Source: Halomarina litorea (lineage in GTDB: Archaea > Halobacteriota > Halobacteria > Halobacteriales > Haloarculaceae). Taken from it: a DNA stretch of 64,000 nucleotides. The translations under genes were made by a program, and so were the position numbers. The stretch is from positions 2,315,655-2,379,654 of the forward strand of contig NZ_CP100448.1 in the NCBI RefSeq assembly GCF_024227715.1. The letters run 5' to 3'. A model generated the notes under the pieces. That model did no database searches. It was not told the origin of the DNA and was given only the letters and a program-made list of their open reading frames with translations. Positions 24,640 to 34,160 of this stretch are shown here, one piece after another (position 1 is the stretch's first letter; each line of letters opens with the position of its first letter).

Positions 24640-25623
24640 ATGTCGTTCGGCCGGTTCCTCCTGAAGCGACTCCTCCAGGGAGTCGTGGTCGTCTGGGGGG
24701 TCATCACCGTGGTGTTCCTGTTGCGGTTCATCACGCCCGGCAGCCCCGTGGATGTCGTCGCACCGCTCGATGCGAGCGCCGAGCTTCGCAGACAGATTGC
24801 CCGCGAACTGGGCGTCAACCAGCCGCTGTACGTCCAGTACACCGAGTACCTGCTCGGCGTCGTCCAGGGCGACTGGGGATACTCGTACATCTCGCGGACG
24901 GAGGCGAGCGCACGCGTCTTCGCCCGACTCCCAGCGACGGTCGAACTCGCCGCGAGCGCGACCGTCGTCGCGGTAGTGCTATCGATACCACTCGGCGTCG
25001 TCAGCGCGACGCGGCGCAACCAGCCCGCAGACTACGGCGCGACGACGTTCTCGCTGCTCGGTATCTCGACGCCGAACTTCTGGCTCGGCATCATGCTCAT
25101 CCTCCTGTTGGGGGTGCAGTTCGAAGTGTTCCCGGTCGGAGGACGCGGCGTCGGGTTCCTGCCGGCGCTGGGTATGCTCCTCGTCGGAAACCCGGGTGGG
25201 ATAGTCAACTGGCTCGCACACATCACGCTCCCGGCGATCACCCTCGGGACGTACTTCACGGCGCTCATCACCCGCCTGACGCGCAGCGGGATGCTCGACC
25301 AACTGGGCCGGTCGTACGTCCGGGCCACACGCGCGAAGGGGCTCCCCGAGACGCTCGTCCGGTACCGCCACGTCCTGCGGAACACGCTCATCCCGGTCGT
25401 CACGGTCGTGGGCCTCCAGATGGGGACGCTCATCGGCGGGGCGGTCATCACGGAGGCCGTCTTCGACTGGCCCGGCCTCGGAACGACGGTCATCAATTCC
25501 ATCAACCAACGCGACTGGCCCGTCCTCCAGGGGGCACTCATCGTCATCGGGGTCGGCTTCGTCGTCGTGAACATCGCCGTGGACGCGCTGTACGCGTATC
25601 TCAACCCCCGGGTGGTCGAATGA
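24640..25623 (+). CDS. ABC transporter permease, DppB/OppB type
   Basis: The 327-residue inner-membrane protein has six helices and the family start (RFLLKRLLQGVVVVWGVITVVFLL), the OppB_DppB N-terminal region with PLYVQYTEYLLGVVQGDWGYSY, and the cytoplasmic EAA-type loop YVRATRAKGLPETLVRYRHVLRN that docks to the ATPases. It ends in ATGA, overlapping the start of the second permease by 4 bp. Confidence 0.95.
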   Translation: MSFGRFLLKRLLQGVVVVWGVITVVFLLRFITPGSPVDVVAPLDASAELRRQIARELGVNQPLYVQYTEYLLGVVQGDWGYSYISRTEASARVFARLPATVELAASATVVAVVLSIPLGVVSATRRNQPADYGATTFSLLGISTPNFWLGIMLILLLGVQFEVFPVGGRGVGFLPALGMLLVGNPGGIVNWLAHITLPAITLGTYFTALITRLTRSGMLDQLGRSYVRATRAKGLPETLVRYRHVLRNTLIPVVTVVGLQMGTLIGGAVITEAVFDWPGLGTTVINSINQRDWPVLQGALIVIGVGFVVVNIAVDALYAYLNPRVVE

Positions 25624-26636
25624 TCTCCCCGCGGACGCTCAGAAACCTGAAACGCGAACTCCGCCGGAGTGCGCTGGCGAAGACCGGCATCGTCCTCGTC
25701 CTCGCCGTCGTGCTCGTGGCGACGTTCGCGCCGCTGCTCGCGCCGCACAACCCGCGAACACAGGACCTGGACGAGAAGCGCCTGCCACCGCTCGGCTTCA
25801 GCGGCACGGAGAACCAGACGACGACGGAGTTCGTCAACGGCTCCGTACAGGTCGTCACGGAGAACGTCACCGTCAACGCGACGCTGGAACACCCCCTCGG
25901 GACGAACGCGCTCGGCCAGGACATGCTCTCGCGGGTCATCTACGGCGCGCGGACCTCGTTGCTGGTGGGACTGCTGGGGACGACGCTCGCGATGCTCATC
26001 GGCGTCCCCATCGGTCTCGTCGCGGGGTACTACCGCGGGCGAATCGACGACGCGCTGATGCGAAGTGCGGACGTCATGCTCGCGTTCCCGTCGCTCGTCC
26101 TCGCCATCGCCCTCGTGGGGCTGTGGGGGCGGGCGGCGGTTCCCATCCCGGACCCGTTCGTCATCTTCGGCCTCGCGCCGGAGATGCCCGCGACGTTCAC
26201 GCTCCCGGGGACGGTCATCGTCGTCGTCGGCCTCGTCACGTGGGTGTGGTTCGCGCGCGTCGCACGGGGGGAGGCCCTCTCGGTGCGCGAGGAGGAGTAC
26301 GTCAAAGCCGCCCGCAGTCTGGGCGCGAAAGACCGCTTCGTCATCCGAAAACACATCCTTCCGAACAGTGCAACGCCAATCCTCGTCCTCGCGACCATCC
26401 AGGTGGCGGCCATCATCCTCCTGGAGAGCGCGCTGTCGTTCCTCGGGTTCTCGGGCACCACGCTCTCGTGGGGCTTCGACATCTCCCAGGGGCGTGATTA
26501 CCTCGCCACGGCGTGGTGGATCGCCACGATGCCAGGTATCGCCATCGTCCTCACCGTCATCGGCATCAACCTCATCGGTGACTGGTTGCGCGACGCCCTC
26601 GACCCCGGCATCCAGGGGGAGGGAGGTGGCGCATGA
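25620..26636 (+). CDS. ABC transporter permease, DppC/OppC type
   Basis: The 338-residue partner permease has an N-terminal helix (GIVLVLAVVLVATFAPLLA), a periplasm-facing loop of about 60 residues with N-x-T/S sites, then LGTNALGQDMLSRVIYGARTSL, the DppC signature, and the EAA loop EYVKAARSLGAKDRFVIRKHILPN. The ATG at 25620 overlaps the preceding stop; the longer open frame upstream lies inside the previous gene and is not used. It overlaps the next gene by 4 bp. Confidence 0.95.
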   Translation: MISPRTLRNLKRELRRSALAKTGIVLVLAVVLVATFAPLLAPHNPRTQDLDEKRLPPLGFSGTENQTTTEFVNGSVQVVTENVTVNATLEHPLGTNALGQDMLSRVIYGARTSLLVGLLGTTLAMLIGVPIGLVAGYYRGRIDDALMRSADVMLAFPSLVLAIALVGLWGRAAVPIPDPFVIFGLAPEMPATFTLPGTVIVVVGLVTWVWFARVARGEALSVREEEYVKAARSLGAKDRFVIRKHILPNSATPILVLATIQVAAIILLESALSFLGFSGTTLSWGFDISQGRDYLATAWWIATMPGIAIVLTVIGINLIGDWLRDALDPGIQGEGGGA

Positions 26637-27853
26637 CCGGCGGTGGCCCGCGGGACCTCCTGCGCGTCGAGGGGCTCTCGACGTCCTTCTTCACCGAGGA
26701 GGGACAGGTCAACGCGGTGGAGTCCGTGAGCTTCGACGTGCGCGACGGCGAAATCCTCGGCATCGTCGGCGAGTCGGGGTCCGGCAAGTCGGTGACGGCG
26801 CTGTCGCTCATCGACCTCGTCGAGTCGCCCGGGCGCATCAGGGACGGGGAGGTGTGGTACCGCAACCCCGACCTCGCGGGCGAGTTCCCCGACGCCGCCG
26901 ACGGCGACTTCGTGGACCTCCGGCAGGTCCCGAAGGGGGTCCGACGCGCCCTCAGAGGCCCGTCGTTCAGCATGGTGTTTCAGGACCCGATGAGCAGTTT
27001 CAACCCCTCCATCACGGTCGGCGAGCAGATCGCCGAGGCCGTGGAGGTCCAGCGCCGGGCGCGGTCGAACCCCCGGTCGACCCGGTCGCGGACGCAGGGC
27101 TACGGACTGGGACGTCTCGTCCTCGACAGCGTCGTCCCCGGGCGCGGGTACACCGACGAGGCGAGCCACGCCCGCGCGGTGGAGTTGCTCGAACAGGTGG
27201 GCATCCCGGACCCGGCCGACCGGGCCGACGAGTACCCCCACCAGTTCTCGGGGGGGATGCTCCAGCGCGCGATGATCGCGCAGGCGCTGGCCGGCGAACC
27301 GGACCTGCTCATCGCGGACGAACCGACGACGGCGCTGGACGTGACGATTCAGGCCCAGATTCTGAACCTCCTGTCCGACCTGCAGGAGGAACGCGGGATG
27401 AGCGTCGTCCTCATCACGCACGACCTCGGCGTCATCGCCCGGATGTGCGACCGAGTCTGCGTGATGTACGCCGGTGAAGTGGTCGAGCGGGGGACGCTGG
27501 AGGACGTCTTCGACGACCCGGTCCACCCCTACACGCAGGGGCTCCTCGGGTCCATTCCGGACCTCGACGACCCGTCGCCGCGCCTCCAGCCCATCGAGGG
27601 GAACGTCCCCTCGCTGCTGGCGAGCGAGATGGGCGACCGCTGTTACTTCGCGGACCGCTGTCCGAAGGCGATGTACGAGTGTCTCGACAAGCCGCCGGAG
27701 TTCCCGGCGGGCGGGGAGGAACACCGGGCGAAGTGCGTCCTCGCGGACCACAAGTTCGACCCGAGCGAGGCGCTCCCCGAGGACTACTTCGAGGCCGGCG
27801 CGCCCGCCGACCGTGAGGGCGGGCGCGCCGAGGGGGTGAGCGACGATGACTGA
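26633..27853 (+). CDS. ABC transporter ATP-binding protein, DppD/OppD type
   Basis: The 406-residue ATPase has Walker [10 protein letters not shown]-loop, signature [10 protein letters not shown], Walker B LLIADEPT and the switch His in LITHDLG. It is longer than usual through an insert of about 35 residues (Arg-rich, [15 protein letters not shown]) before the signature and a C-terminal oligopeptide-transporter extension with a Cys cluster ([14 protein letters not shown] and a later Cys) that in related proteins holds an Fe-S cluster. The last seven bases overlap the next gene. Confidence 0.95.
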   Translation: MTGGGPRDLLRVEGLSTSFFTEEGQVNAVESVSFDVRDGEILGIVGESGSGKSVTALSLIDLVESPGRIRDGEVWYRNPDLAGEFPDAADGDFVDLRQVPKGVRRALRGPSFSMVFQDPMSSFNPSITVGEQIAEAVEVQRRARSNPRSTRSRTQGYGLGRLVLDSVVPGRGYTDEASHARAVELLEQVGIPDPADRADEYPHQFSGGMLQRAMIAQALAGEPDLLIADEPTTALDVTIQAQILNLLSDLQEERGMSVVLITHDLGVIARMCDRVCVMYAGEVVERGTLEDVFDDPVHPYTQGLLGSIPDLDDPSPRLQPIEGNVPSLLASEMGDRCYFADRCPKAMYECLDKPPEFPAGGEEHRAKCVLADHKFDPSEALPEDYFEAGAPADREGGRAEGVSDDD

Positions 27854-28916
27854 CCCGCTCGTGCGCGTCGAGGACCTCAAGAAGTACTACTTCGAACGGG
27901 ACACGCTCATCGACCGCATGCTCGGGCGGGAGCCGCGGAGCGTGAAGGCCGTCGACGGCGTGAGCTTCGAACTCGAACCCGGTGAGACGCTGGGGCTCGT
28001 CGGCGAGTCCGGCTGTGGGAAGTCCACGACCGGCGAGACGCTCCTCGCTCTGCGCGAGGCGACCGAGGGTCGGGTGCTGTTCGACGGCGAGGACGTCTTC
28101 GCCATGTCCGACGGCGAGCGCCGCGAGTTCCGCAAGCGGGCGCAGGTGGTCTTCCAGGACCCCTTCTCCAGTCTCGACCCGCGCCAGACGGTCGGCGAGA
28201 TCATCACCGAACCGCTGGTCATCCACGGCATCGCGGACCGACAGGAGCGTCGCGAGCGCGCGAAGGACCTGCTCGAACGCGTGGGGCTCTCGGCGGGACA
28301 GATCGACCGCTACCCCCACGAGTTCTCGGGCGGCCAGCGTCAGCGGGTCGGCATCGCCCGCGCGCTGGCGCTCGAACCGGAGTTCGTCGTGCTCGACGAA
28401 CCCGTCTCCGCGCTGGACGTGAGCGTGCAGGCCCAGATCCTCAATCTGCTCGAGGACCTGCAGGACCAGCTCGGTCTCACCTACCTGTTCATCGCCCACG
28501 ACCTCTCGGTGGTCCGGCACATCTCCGACCGCGTGGCCGTGATGTACCTCGGGGAGATCGTCGAGACCGGCGAGGTGGACGACATCTTCGAGGACCCCCA
28601 GCACCCCTACACGCAGGCGTTGCTGGAGAGCGTCCCGCGGGCGAGCACCGCCGAACACGGCCGTCGGGTGGACGCCCTCGCGGGCGACGTCCCCTCCCCG
28701 CGGAACCCGCCGTCGGGGTGTCACTTCCACACCCGCTGTCCGTACGCGCGCGAGACGTGCCGCGAGCGGGAACCGGACGCGTACGACGCGGGGGATGGTC
28801 AGCAGGCGGCCTGTTTCCGCCTCGTCGAGGACCACCCCTACTGGGAGTCCGAACCCATCGAGCAGGCCGCGACGGACGGACCCGCGGGCGAGTCGGCGAC
28901 CGGCGAGGCGGACTAA
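27846..28916 (+). CDS. ABC transporter ATP-binding protein, DppF/OppF type
   Basis: The 356-residue second ATPase shows Walker A GESGCGKST, signature FSGGQRQRV, Walker B VVLDEPVSAL, His in FIAHDLS, and the C-terminal CHFHTRCPYARETC cluster. It heterodimerises with the preceding ATPase to drive uptake of the ligand held by the lipoprotein. Last gene of the operon; its stop overlaps the stop of the convergent VOC gene by 4 bp. Confidence 0.95.
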   Translation: MTDPLVRVEDLKKYYFERDTLIDRMLGREPRSVKAVDGVSFELEPGETLGLVGESGCGKSTTGETLLALREATEGRVLFDGEDVFAMSDGERREFRKRAQVVFQDPFSSLDPRQTVGEIITEPLVIHGIADRQERRERAKDLLERVGLSAGQIDRYPHEFSGGQRQRVGIARALALEPEFVVLDEPVSALDVSVQAQILNLLEDLQDQLGLTYLFIAHDLSVVRHISDRVAVMYLGEIVETGEVDDIFEDPQHPYTQALLESVPRASTAEHGRRVDALAGDVPSPRNPPSGCHFHTRCPYARETCREREPDAYDAGDGQQAACFRLVEDHPYWESEPIEQAATDGPAGESATGEAD

Positions 28917-29245
28917 CCGACGAGGTCGAACCCCGGGTTCCACGCGACCTCCCACAGGTGGCCGTCGGGGTCCGCGAAGTACCCCGAGTAACCGCCCCAG
29001 AACACCTCCTGTCCGGCTTTGACGACCTCGCCACCGGCGGCCGCCGCCTCGGCGGGGACGGTGGCGTCGTCCGCCAGCAGGTCCCGGGGGTACAGCGAGA
29101 GCCACGCCCCCGCGAGGTCGAAGAACGCCACGTCCGCGTCGGGGTCACGCTCGCGCATCGGGAGACCCAGCCCCTCGCGATAGAAGCGAATCGCGCGTTC
29201 GAGGTCCGTCACGCCGAGGGTGACGAGGCTGATGTGCGGGTCCAT
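28913..29245 (-). CDS. VOC family (glyoxalase/bleomycin-resistance fold) protein
   Basis: The 110-residue protein shows the typical two beta-alpha-beta-beta-beta halves: ISLVTLGVTDLERAIRFYREGLGLP at the start and YSGYFADPDGHLWEVAWNPGF at the end, with the metal ligands His4-type and Glu in LWEVAW. Members include glyoxalases, dioxygenases and antibiotic-binding proteins; the substrate is not predictable. It probably forms a dimer. Confidence 0.88.
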   Translation of the reverse strand: MDPHISLVTLGVTDLERAIRFYREGLGLPMRERDPDADVAFFDLAGAWLSLYPRDLLADDATVPAEAAAAGGEVVKAGQEVFWGGYSGYFADPDGHLWEVAWNPGFDLVG

Positions 29246-29324
29246 GCGCCCCGGAGGTCTTCGGGTGAGAAAGCGTATCCGCCGGTACGGGCCGACAGCG
29301 GCCCGGAGGCGGGCCGCGGCAATA

Positions 29325-29379
29325 GTTACGAATATCGAAACCAGTCTGCGAGATTCGCAGGAATCCGCCGTGCTTATTA
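29325..29379 (+). promoter_or_regulatory. carB promoter with Lrp-like operator
   Basis: CTTATTA (29373-29379) lies about 28 bp before the ATG, so carB is probably leaderless. Just upstream is a perfect 15-bp palindrome CTGCGA-GAT-TCGCAG (29346-29360), and before that GTTACGAAT (29325-29333), a 9-base exact match to a site beside carA (36412-36420). The palindrome shares the core CGA-N-ATTCG with the perfect palindrome before carA. Confidence 0.65.
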
Positions 29380-29403
29380 CGATGTGCCCACTCGTCGCGT
29401 GTA

Positions 29404-32400
29404 ATGAGCGACGAGGACCGGACGATTCTGCTCATCGGGAGTGGACCAATCCAGATCGGTCAGGCGGCCGAGTTCGACTACTCCGGCGCGCAGGCGTGTC
29501 GCGCCCTGCAAGAAGAGGGGGCGCGAGTCGTCCTCGTCAACTCCAATCCGGCGACCATCATGACCGACCCGGAGATGGCCGACGAGGTGTACATCGAACC
29601 CATCACCCCCGAGGCCATCTCGGAGATCATTCGCCAGGAGGAACCCGACGGGGTCATCGCGGGCCTCGGCGGGCAGACAGGGCTGAACGTCACCGCCGAA
29701 CTCGCCGAACAGGGCATCCTCGAGGAGTACGACGTCGACATCATGGGGACGCCGCTGGACACCATCTACGCGACGGAGGACCGCGACCTCTTCCGCAGGC
29801 GCATGGAGGACATCGGCCAACCCGTCCCCCGGTCGACCACCATCACCCTCGACGAGGGCGAGTCGGTGACGAACCTCGACGAGGCGGCCCTCCGTGACCA
29901 GGTCGACGACGCCGTCGACGCCGTCGGGGGCCTCCCGGTCATCTCGCGGACGACCTACACCCTCGGCGGGAGCGGTTCGGGTGTCGTCGCTGACATCGAG
30001 GAACTGTACGAGCGCGTGCGCAAGGGGCTTCGCCTCTCGCGCAACACCGAGGTGCTCATCACCGAGTCCATCGCGGGGTGGGTCGAACTGGAGTACGAGG
30101 TGATGCGCGACGCCGACGACTCCTGTATCATCATCTGCAACATGGAGAACCTCGACCCGATGGGCATCCACACGGGCGAGTCGGTCGTCGTGACCCCCTC
30201 GCAGGTCATCCCCGACGACGGCCACCAGGAGATGCGCACGGCGGCGCTGGACGTCATCAGGGAGTTGGGGATTCAGGGCGGCTGTAACATCCAGTTCGCG
30301 TGGCGCGACGACGGCACCCCCGGCGGGGAGTACCGGGTCGTGGAGGTCAACCCGCGCGTCTCGCGCTCGTCGGCGCTGGCGTCGAAGGCGACGGGCTACC
30401 CCATCGCCCGCGTCACCGCGAAGGTGGCCCTCGGCAAGCGCCTCCACGAGATAGAAAACGAGATCACCGGCGAGACGACCGCCGCCTTCGAACCCGCCAT
30501 CGACTACGTCGTCACGAAGGTCCCCCGCTGGCCCAAGGACAAGTTCACCGACGTGGACTTCACCCTCGGGACGGCGATGAAGTCTACGGGCGAGGCGATG
30601 GCCATCGGCCGCACCTTCGAGGAGTCGCTCCTGAAGGCCCTCAGGTCGAGCGAGTACGACCCCGCCGTCGACTGGGCGGACGTGAGCGACGAGGAACTGG
30701 AGGCGGACTACCTGGAGACGCCGACGCCCGACCGCCCGTACGCCATGTTCGAGGCGTTCGAGCGCGGCTACACCGTCGAGCAGGTGACCGAGATGACGGG
30801 CATCGAGTCGTGGTACGTTGAGCGCTACGAGAACGTGACGGCGGCCGTGGCCGCCGCCGCGGAGGGCGATTTCACCGCCGCCGCCACCGCCGGCCACACG
30901 AACGCCTCCATCGCCACCGCGACGGGGACGGACGTGGGCGAGGTCGAACAGTCGGTCCCGGGTCGCACCTACAAGCAGGTCGACACCTGCGCCGGGGAGT
31001 TCGCCGCCCAGACGCCGTACTACTACTCCTCGCGCAAGCCCGAGTTCTTCAAGGGACCCTACGAGGGAGACGCCGCCGCGGGCGAACTGCGCGTCGACCG
31101 CGACGTCGAGAGCGTCGTCGTGGTCGGGGGCGGCCCCATCCGCATCGGACAGGGCGTCGAGTTCGACTACTGTGCGGTCCACGCCGTCCGCGCCCTGCGC
31201 GAGATGGGCATCGACGCCCACGTGGTGAACAACAACCCGGAAACCGTCTCCACCGACTACGACACCTCCGACGGCCTGTTCTTCGAACCCGTCACGGCCG
31301 AGGAGGTGGCCGACGTGGTAGAGGCCATCGACGCCGACGGCGTGATGGTCCAGTTCGGCGGGCAGACCTCCGTGAACATCGGCCACCCCCTCGAGGCGGA
31401 ACTGCAGCGCCGCGGCGTGGACTGCGATATTCTGGGGACCACCGTCGACGCGATGGACCTCGCGGAGGACCGCGACCGGTTCAACCGCCTGATGGACGAA
31501 CTCGGCATCCTCCAGCCGGAGGGCGGCTCCGCCACCAGCGAGGCGGAGGCGCTCGACCTCGCCAACGGCATCGGCTACCCGGTCCTCGTCCGCCCGAGCT
31601 ACGTCCTCGGTGGCCGCGCGATGGACGTGGTCCACTCCGACGCCGAACTGAAGGAGTACATCGAGGAGGCGGTTCGCGTCTCGCCGGACAAGCCCATCCT
31701 CGTCGACCAGTTCCTCGCCGACGCGGTGGAACTCGACGTGGACGCCGTCGCGGACGGCGAGGACGTCCTCATCGGCGGCATCATGGAGCACGTCGAGAGC
31801 GCGGGCGTCCACTCCGGGGACTCCGCGTGCATGATTCCCCCGCGCTCGCTCTCGGAGGACGTCCTCGGGCGGGTCCGTGAGGTGGTCGAGGACATCGCCC
31901 GCGCGCTGGACACGAACGGCCTGCTGAACGTCCAGCTAGCCGTGAAGGACGGGCAGGTGTACGTTCTGGAGGCCAACCCGCGGTCCTCGCGCACTGTCCC
32001 GTTCGTCTCGAAGGCGACGGGCGTCCCCATCGCGAAACTCGCAGCGCAGGTGATGGCGGGCGCCTCGCTCGCGGACCTCGACACCGAGGAGCGCATCCCC
32101 GAACACACCAGCGTCAAGGAGGTCGTCCTGCCGTTCGACCGCCTGCCCGGCAGCGACCCGCGCCTCGGCCCGGAGATGAAGTCCACGGGCGAGGTGATGG
32201 GCACCGCCCGGACCTTCGGGAAGGCCTACGACAAGGCGCAGGACTCGACGGGCAAGCCCGTCCCGAGCGAGGGGACGGCCGTCGTCGACCTGCCCGTCGA
32301 GGGCTTCGAGGAGTACTTCAACCTCGTCGAGTTTGAGGACACGGACGCCTTCGCGGACGCCATCCGCGCCGGTGAGGTCGACCTCATCGTCTCACGCGAG

Positions 32401-32565
32401 CGCCGCCCGCTGGAGGTCGCCGTCGAGGAGGAGGTGACGTACTTCTCGACGGAGGCGTCGGCGCGCGCCGCCCTGGAGGCCATCGAGGCGAAGGACGACC
32501 CCATCGACGTCCAACCCATCGACCGCCGCCCGTCGGGCGTGGCGCGGTGGGGGAGCGGGGAGTAA
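29404..32565 (+). CDS. carB: carbamoyl-phosphate synthase large subunit
   Basis: CarB makes carbamoyl phosphate from bicarbonate, ammonia (from CarA) and two ATP, for arginine and pyrimidine synthesis. The 1053-residue protein has the duplicated architecture: ILLIGSGPIQIGQAAEFDYSG near the start and its second copy VVVGGGPIRIGQGVEFDYCAVHA near residue 573, each followed by an ATP-grasp domain (TYTLGGSGSGVV; PSYVLGGRAM), and a C-terminal allosteric MGS-like domain from about 930. CarA is encoded 3 kb away on the other strand rather than in an operon. Confidence 0.98.
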   Translation: MSDEDRTILLIGSGPIQIGQAAEFDYSGAQACRALQEEGARVVLVNSNPATIMTDPEMADEVYIEPITPEAISEIIRQEEPDGVIAGLGGQTGLNVTAELAEQGILEEYDVDIMGTPLDTIYATEDRDLFRRRMEDIGQPVPRSTTITLDEGESVTNLDEAALRDQVDDAVDAVGGLPVISRTTYTLGGSGSGVVADIEELYERVRKGLRLSRNTEVLITESIAGWVELEYEVMRDADDSCIIICNMENLDPMGIHTGESVVVTPSQVIPDDGHQEMRTAALDVIRELGIQGGCNIQFAWRDDGTPGGEYRVVEVNPRVSRSSALASKATGYPIARVTAKVALGKRLHEIENEITGETTAAFEPAIDYVVTKVPRWPKDKFTDVDFTLGTAMKSTGEAMAIGRTFEESLLKALRSSEYDPAVDWADVSDEELEADYLETPTPDRPYAMFEAFERGYTVEQVTEMTGIESWYVERYENVTAAVAAAAEGDFTAAATAGHTNASIATATGTDVGEVEQSVPGRTYKQVDTCAGEFAAQTPYYYSSRKPEFFKGPYEGDAAAGELRVDRDVESVVVVGGGPIRIGQGVEFDYCAVHAVRALREMGIDAHVVNNNPETVSTDYDTSDGLFFEPVTAEEVADVVEAIDADGVMVQFGGQTSVNIGHPLEAELQRRGVDCDILGTTVDAMDLAEDRDRFNRLMDELGILQPEGGSATSEAEALDLANGIGYPVLVRPSYVLGGRAMDVVHSDAELKEYIEEAVRVSPDKPILVDQFLADAVELDVDAVADGEDVLIGGIMEHVESAGVHSGDSACMIPPRSLSEDVLGRVREVVEDIARALDTNGLLNVQLAVKDGQVYVLEANPRSSRTVPFVSKATGVPIAKLAAQVMAGASLADLDTEERIPEHTSVKEVVLPFDRLPGSDPRLGPEMKSTGEVMGTARTFGKAYDKAQDSTGKPVPSEGTAVVDLPVEGFEEYFNLVEFEDTDAFADAIRAGEVDLIVSRERRPLEVAVEEEVTYFSTEASARAALEAIEAKDDPIDVQPIDRRPSGVARWGSGE

Positions 32566-32695
32566 CGGCGCGGAGAACGCGAAGCGCGCGAGGGAATCGA
32601 CGTAGCACCCGAAACCCGTCCGCAGTCGAGTGGTCTCTCCTGCCGGGCACGCCGGGTCGGGGTAGCTTCTTGCCGACCCCCGGAGAGGGACGGGC

Positions 32696-33262
32696 ATGGA
32701 CTCCGACGACGACCGGGAACGTGCGGTCGAGGCGGCCTTCCCCGAACTGGCCGCAATCGAGGACGACGCCCTGCGGGCGGGCGTGCGGCGCGCGTGGACG
32801 ACGGCGATGGCCGACACCGGCTGTTCGGACCTGACGTCGGTGCCGTGGTTCCCGCCCGCCCAGCGGCGACTGGGCATCGACGACGAGTTCCTCGTCGACC
32901 ACGTCCGGGACGTGACCCGCCTCGCGGTGGCGATGGCGGAGACGCTCCACGACTGCCGGACCGTCGACTGTGACCTCGATACGGTCCTCGTGGGGGCGCT
33001 CGTCCACGACGTCTCGAAACTGTACGAGTTCGACGGGATGGACGAGACGCCGGTGGGTGACCTGCTCGGCCACCCCCACTACGGCGTCCACGTCGTCTCG
33101 CGGGCGGGCCTGCCCGTCGAGTACGCCCACGTCGTCCTCTCGCACACGGGCCGGACGACGGTCGACCCGGCGACGCTGGAGGCCGAGATAATCAAACGGG
33201 CCGACGAGGTGGCCGCGAGCGCCATCCGACTGCGCGCCCTCGACGACCTGCGCGACGCGTAG
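32696..33262 (+). CDS. HD domain phosphohydrolase
   Basis: The 188-residue protein has the HD motif HDVSKLYEF near residues 103-111, preceded by a helix with His (HVRDVTRLAVAMAETLH) and followed by HPHYGVHVVSRAGLP and the distal Asp region (IIKRADEVAA), the H...HD...D metal set of this superfamily. Substrate unknown; small nucleotides are typical. It lies 130 bp behind carB. Confidence 0.85.
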   Translation: MDSDDDRERAVEAAFPELAAIEDDALRAGVRRAWTTAMADTGCSDLTSVPWFPPAQRRLGIDDEFLVDHVRDVTRLAVAMAETLHDCRTVDCDLDTVLVGALVHDVSKLYEFDGMDETPVGDLLGHPHYGVHVVSRAGLPVEYAHVVLSHTGRTTVDPATLEAEIIKRADEVAASAIRLRALDDLRDA

Positions 33263-33267
33263 CTCAA

Positions 33268-33332
33268 CACGTGCTCTCGACGGCCTGCGCGGGGCAGTGG
33301 CCGTCACGTGCTCTCGACGGCCTGCGCGGGGC
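33268..33332. repeat. 28-bp direct repeat, 37-bp period
   Basis: The 28 bases beginning CACGTGCTCTCGACGGCC occur at 33268-33295 and again, unchanged, at 33305-33332, separated by nine bases, in the spacer between the HD gene and the NmrA-like gene. Each copy starts with the palindrome CACGTG. Confidence 0.8.
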
Positions 33333-33383
33333 GTCGGGCGGGACGCCGAAACGCCGATACCCCTCCCGCGTGTCGGTCCGTCG

Positions 33384-34106
33384 ATGACGCTGACCTCCGA
33401 CGACCCGACGGTGCTGGTGGCGGGAGCGAGTGGCCGGACCGGCCGCGAGATACTGGACGTACTGCTCGACGCGGACATCCGCGTCCGGGCGCTCACGAAC
33501 ACCCCCGAGAACGTGGAGACGCTGGAACTGCAGGGCGCCGAGGAGGTGCTCGTGGGGGACCTGCTGGTCCCCGAAGACGCTCGCCGGGCCGTCGAGGGTG
33601 TCGACGCCGTCGTCTGCGCCGTCGGGTCGAAACCCGGCCCCGGCCTGCTGGTCGGCCCCCTCGTGGACGGCGAGGGGACCGTGAACCTCGTGCGGGCCGC
33701 CGAGGAAGCCGGCGTCGAACACTTCGCGCTCGTCACCTCCATCGGCGTCGGCGACTCCCGCGGGGGGATGCCCGCGCTGTTCCGGCGCTTCCTCAACCTC
33801 TTCGGCATCGTCGACGCGAAGGGGGAGGCGGAGGCCGCGCTGCGGGCCTCCGACCTCGCGTACACCGTCGTCCGACCCGGCGGCCTCACGGGTGGACGCG
33901 CGACGGACGACCTGCTGGTGGGCGAGGGCGGCGACACCGTCTCGGGGTCCGTCCCGCGTGCGGACGTGGCCCGGCTACTGGTGGCCGCGCTGTTCACCCC
34001 CGAGAGCGAGGGCCGCACCTTCGAGGTGGTGTCCCGCGAGGGCCTCCGCGGGGACGCAGAGGGCGTCGTCGAGGTGGACTGGCAGTACCCGGAGTCGAAG
34101 TACTGA
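33384..34106 (+). CDS. NAD(P)-binding SDR, NmrA/YwnB-like
   Basis: The 240-residue protein is an atypical short-chain dehydrogenase: VLVAGASGRTGREILDVLL at the start, VDAVVCAVGSKPGPG, LVTSIGVGDS and YTVVRPGGLTGG later. No Tyr-x3-Lys catalytic pair is evident, as in NmrA-type redox sensors and in proteins that only bind NADP. The ATG at 33384 begins the fold; upstream codons in frame cover the tandem repeat. Function unknown. Confidence 0.85.
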   Translation: MTLTSDDPTVLVAGASGRTGREILDVLLDADIRVRALTNTPENVETLELQGAEEVLVGDLLVPEDARRAVEGVDAVVCAVGSKPGPGLLVGPLVDGEGTVNLVRAAEEAGVEHFALVTSIGVGDSRGGMPALFRRFLNLFGIVDAKGEAEAALRASDLAYTVVRPGGLTGGRATDDLLVGEGGDTVSGSVPRADVARLLVAALFTPESEGRTFEVVSREGLRGDAEGVVEVDWQYPESKY

Positions 34107-34160
34107 CCGCTGCCGACCACTCCGCGAACGCTTTTGCACCGTGCCCGCACATCGCAGGGC

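Noticed and set aside
24546-26636. 696-residue version of the second permease
   Set aside because: The first 358 codons overlap the first permease in another frame; the true start is the ATGA overlap at 25620.
29298-29317. 7-bp stem hairpin (GCGGCCC / GGGCCGC) as a terminator
   Set aside because: It lies upstream of both adjacent genes and lacks a T-run; GC-rich stems of this size are expected here by chance.
29377-31812. An 811-codon open frame antisense to carB
   Set aside because: High GC at third positions leaves antisense frames open. The product has no domain, and carB fits in full on the other strand.
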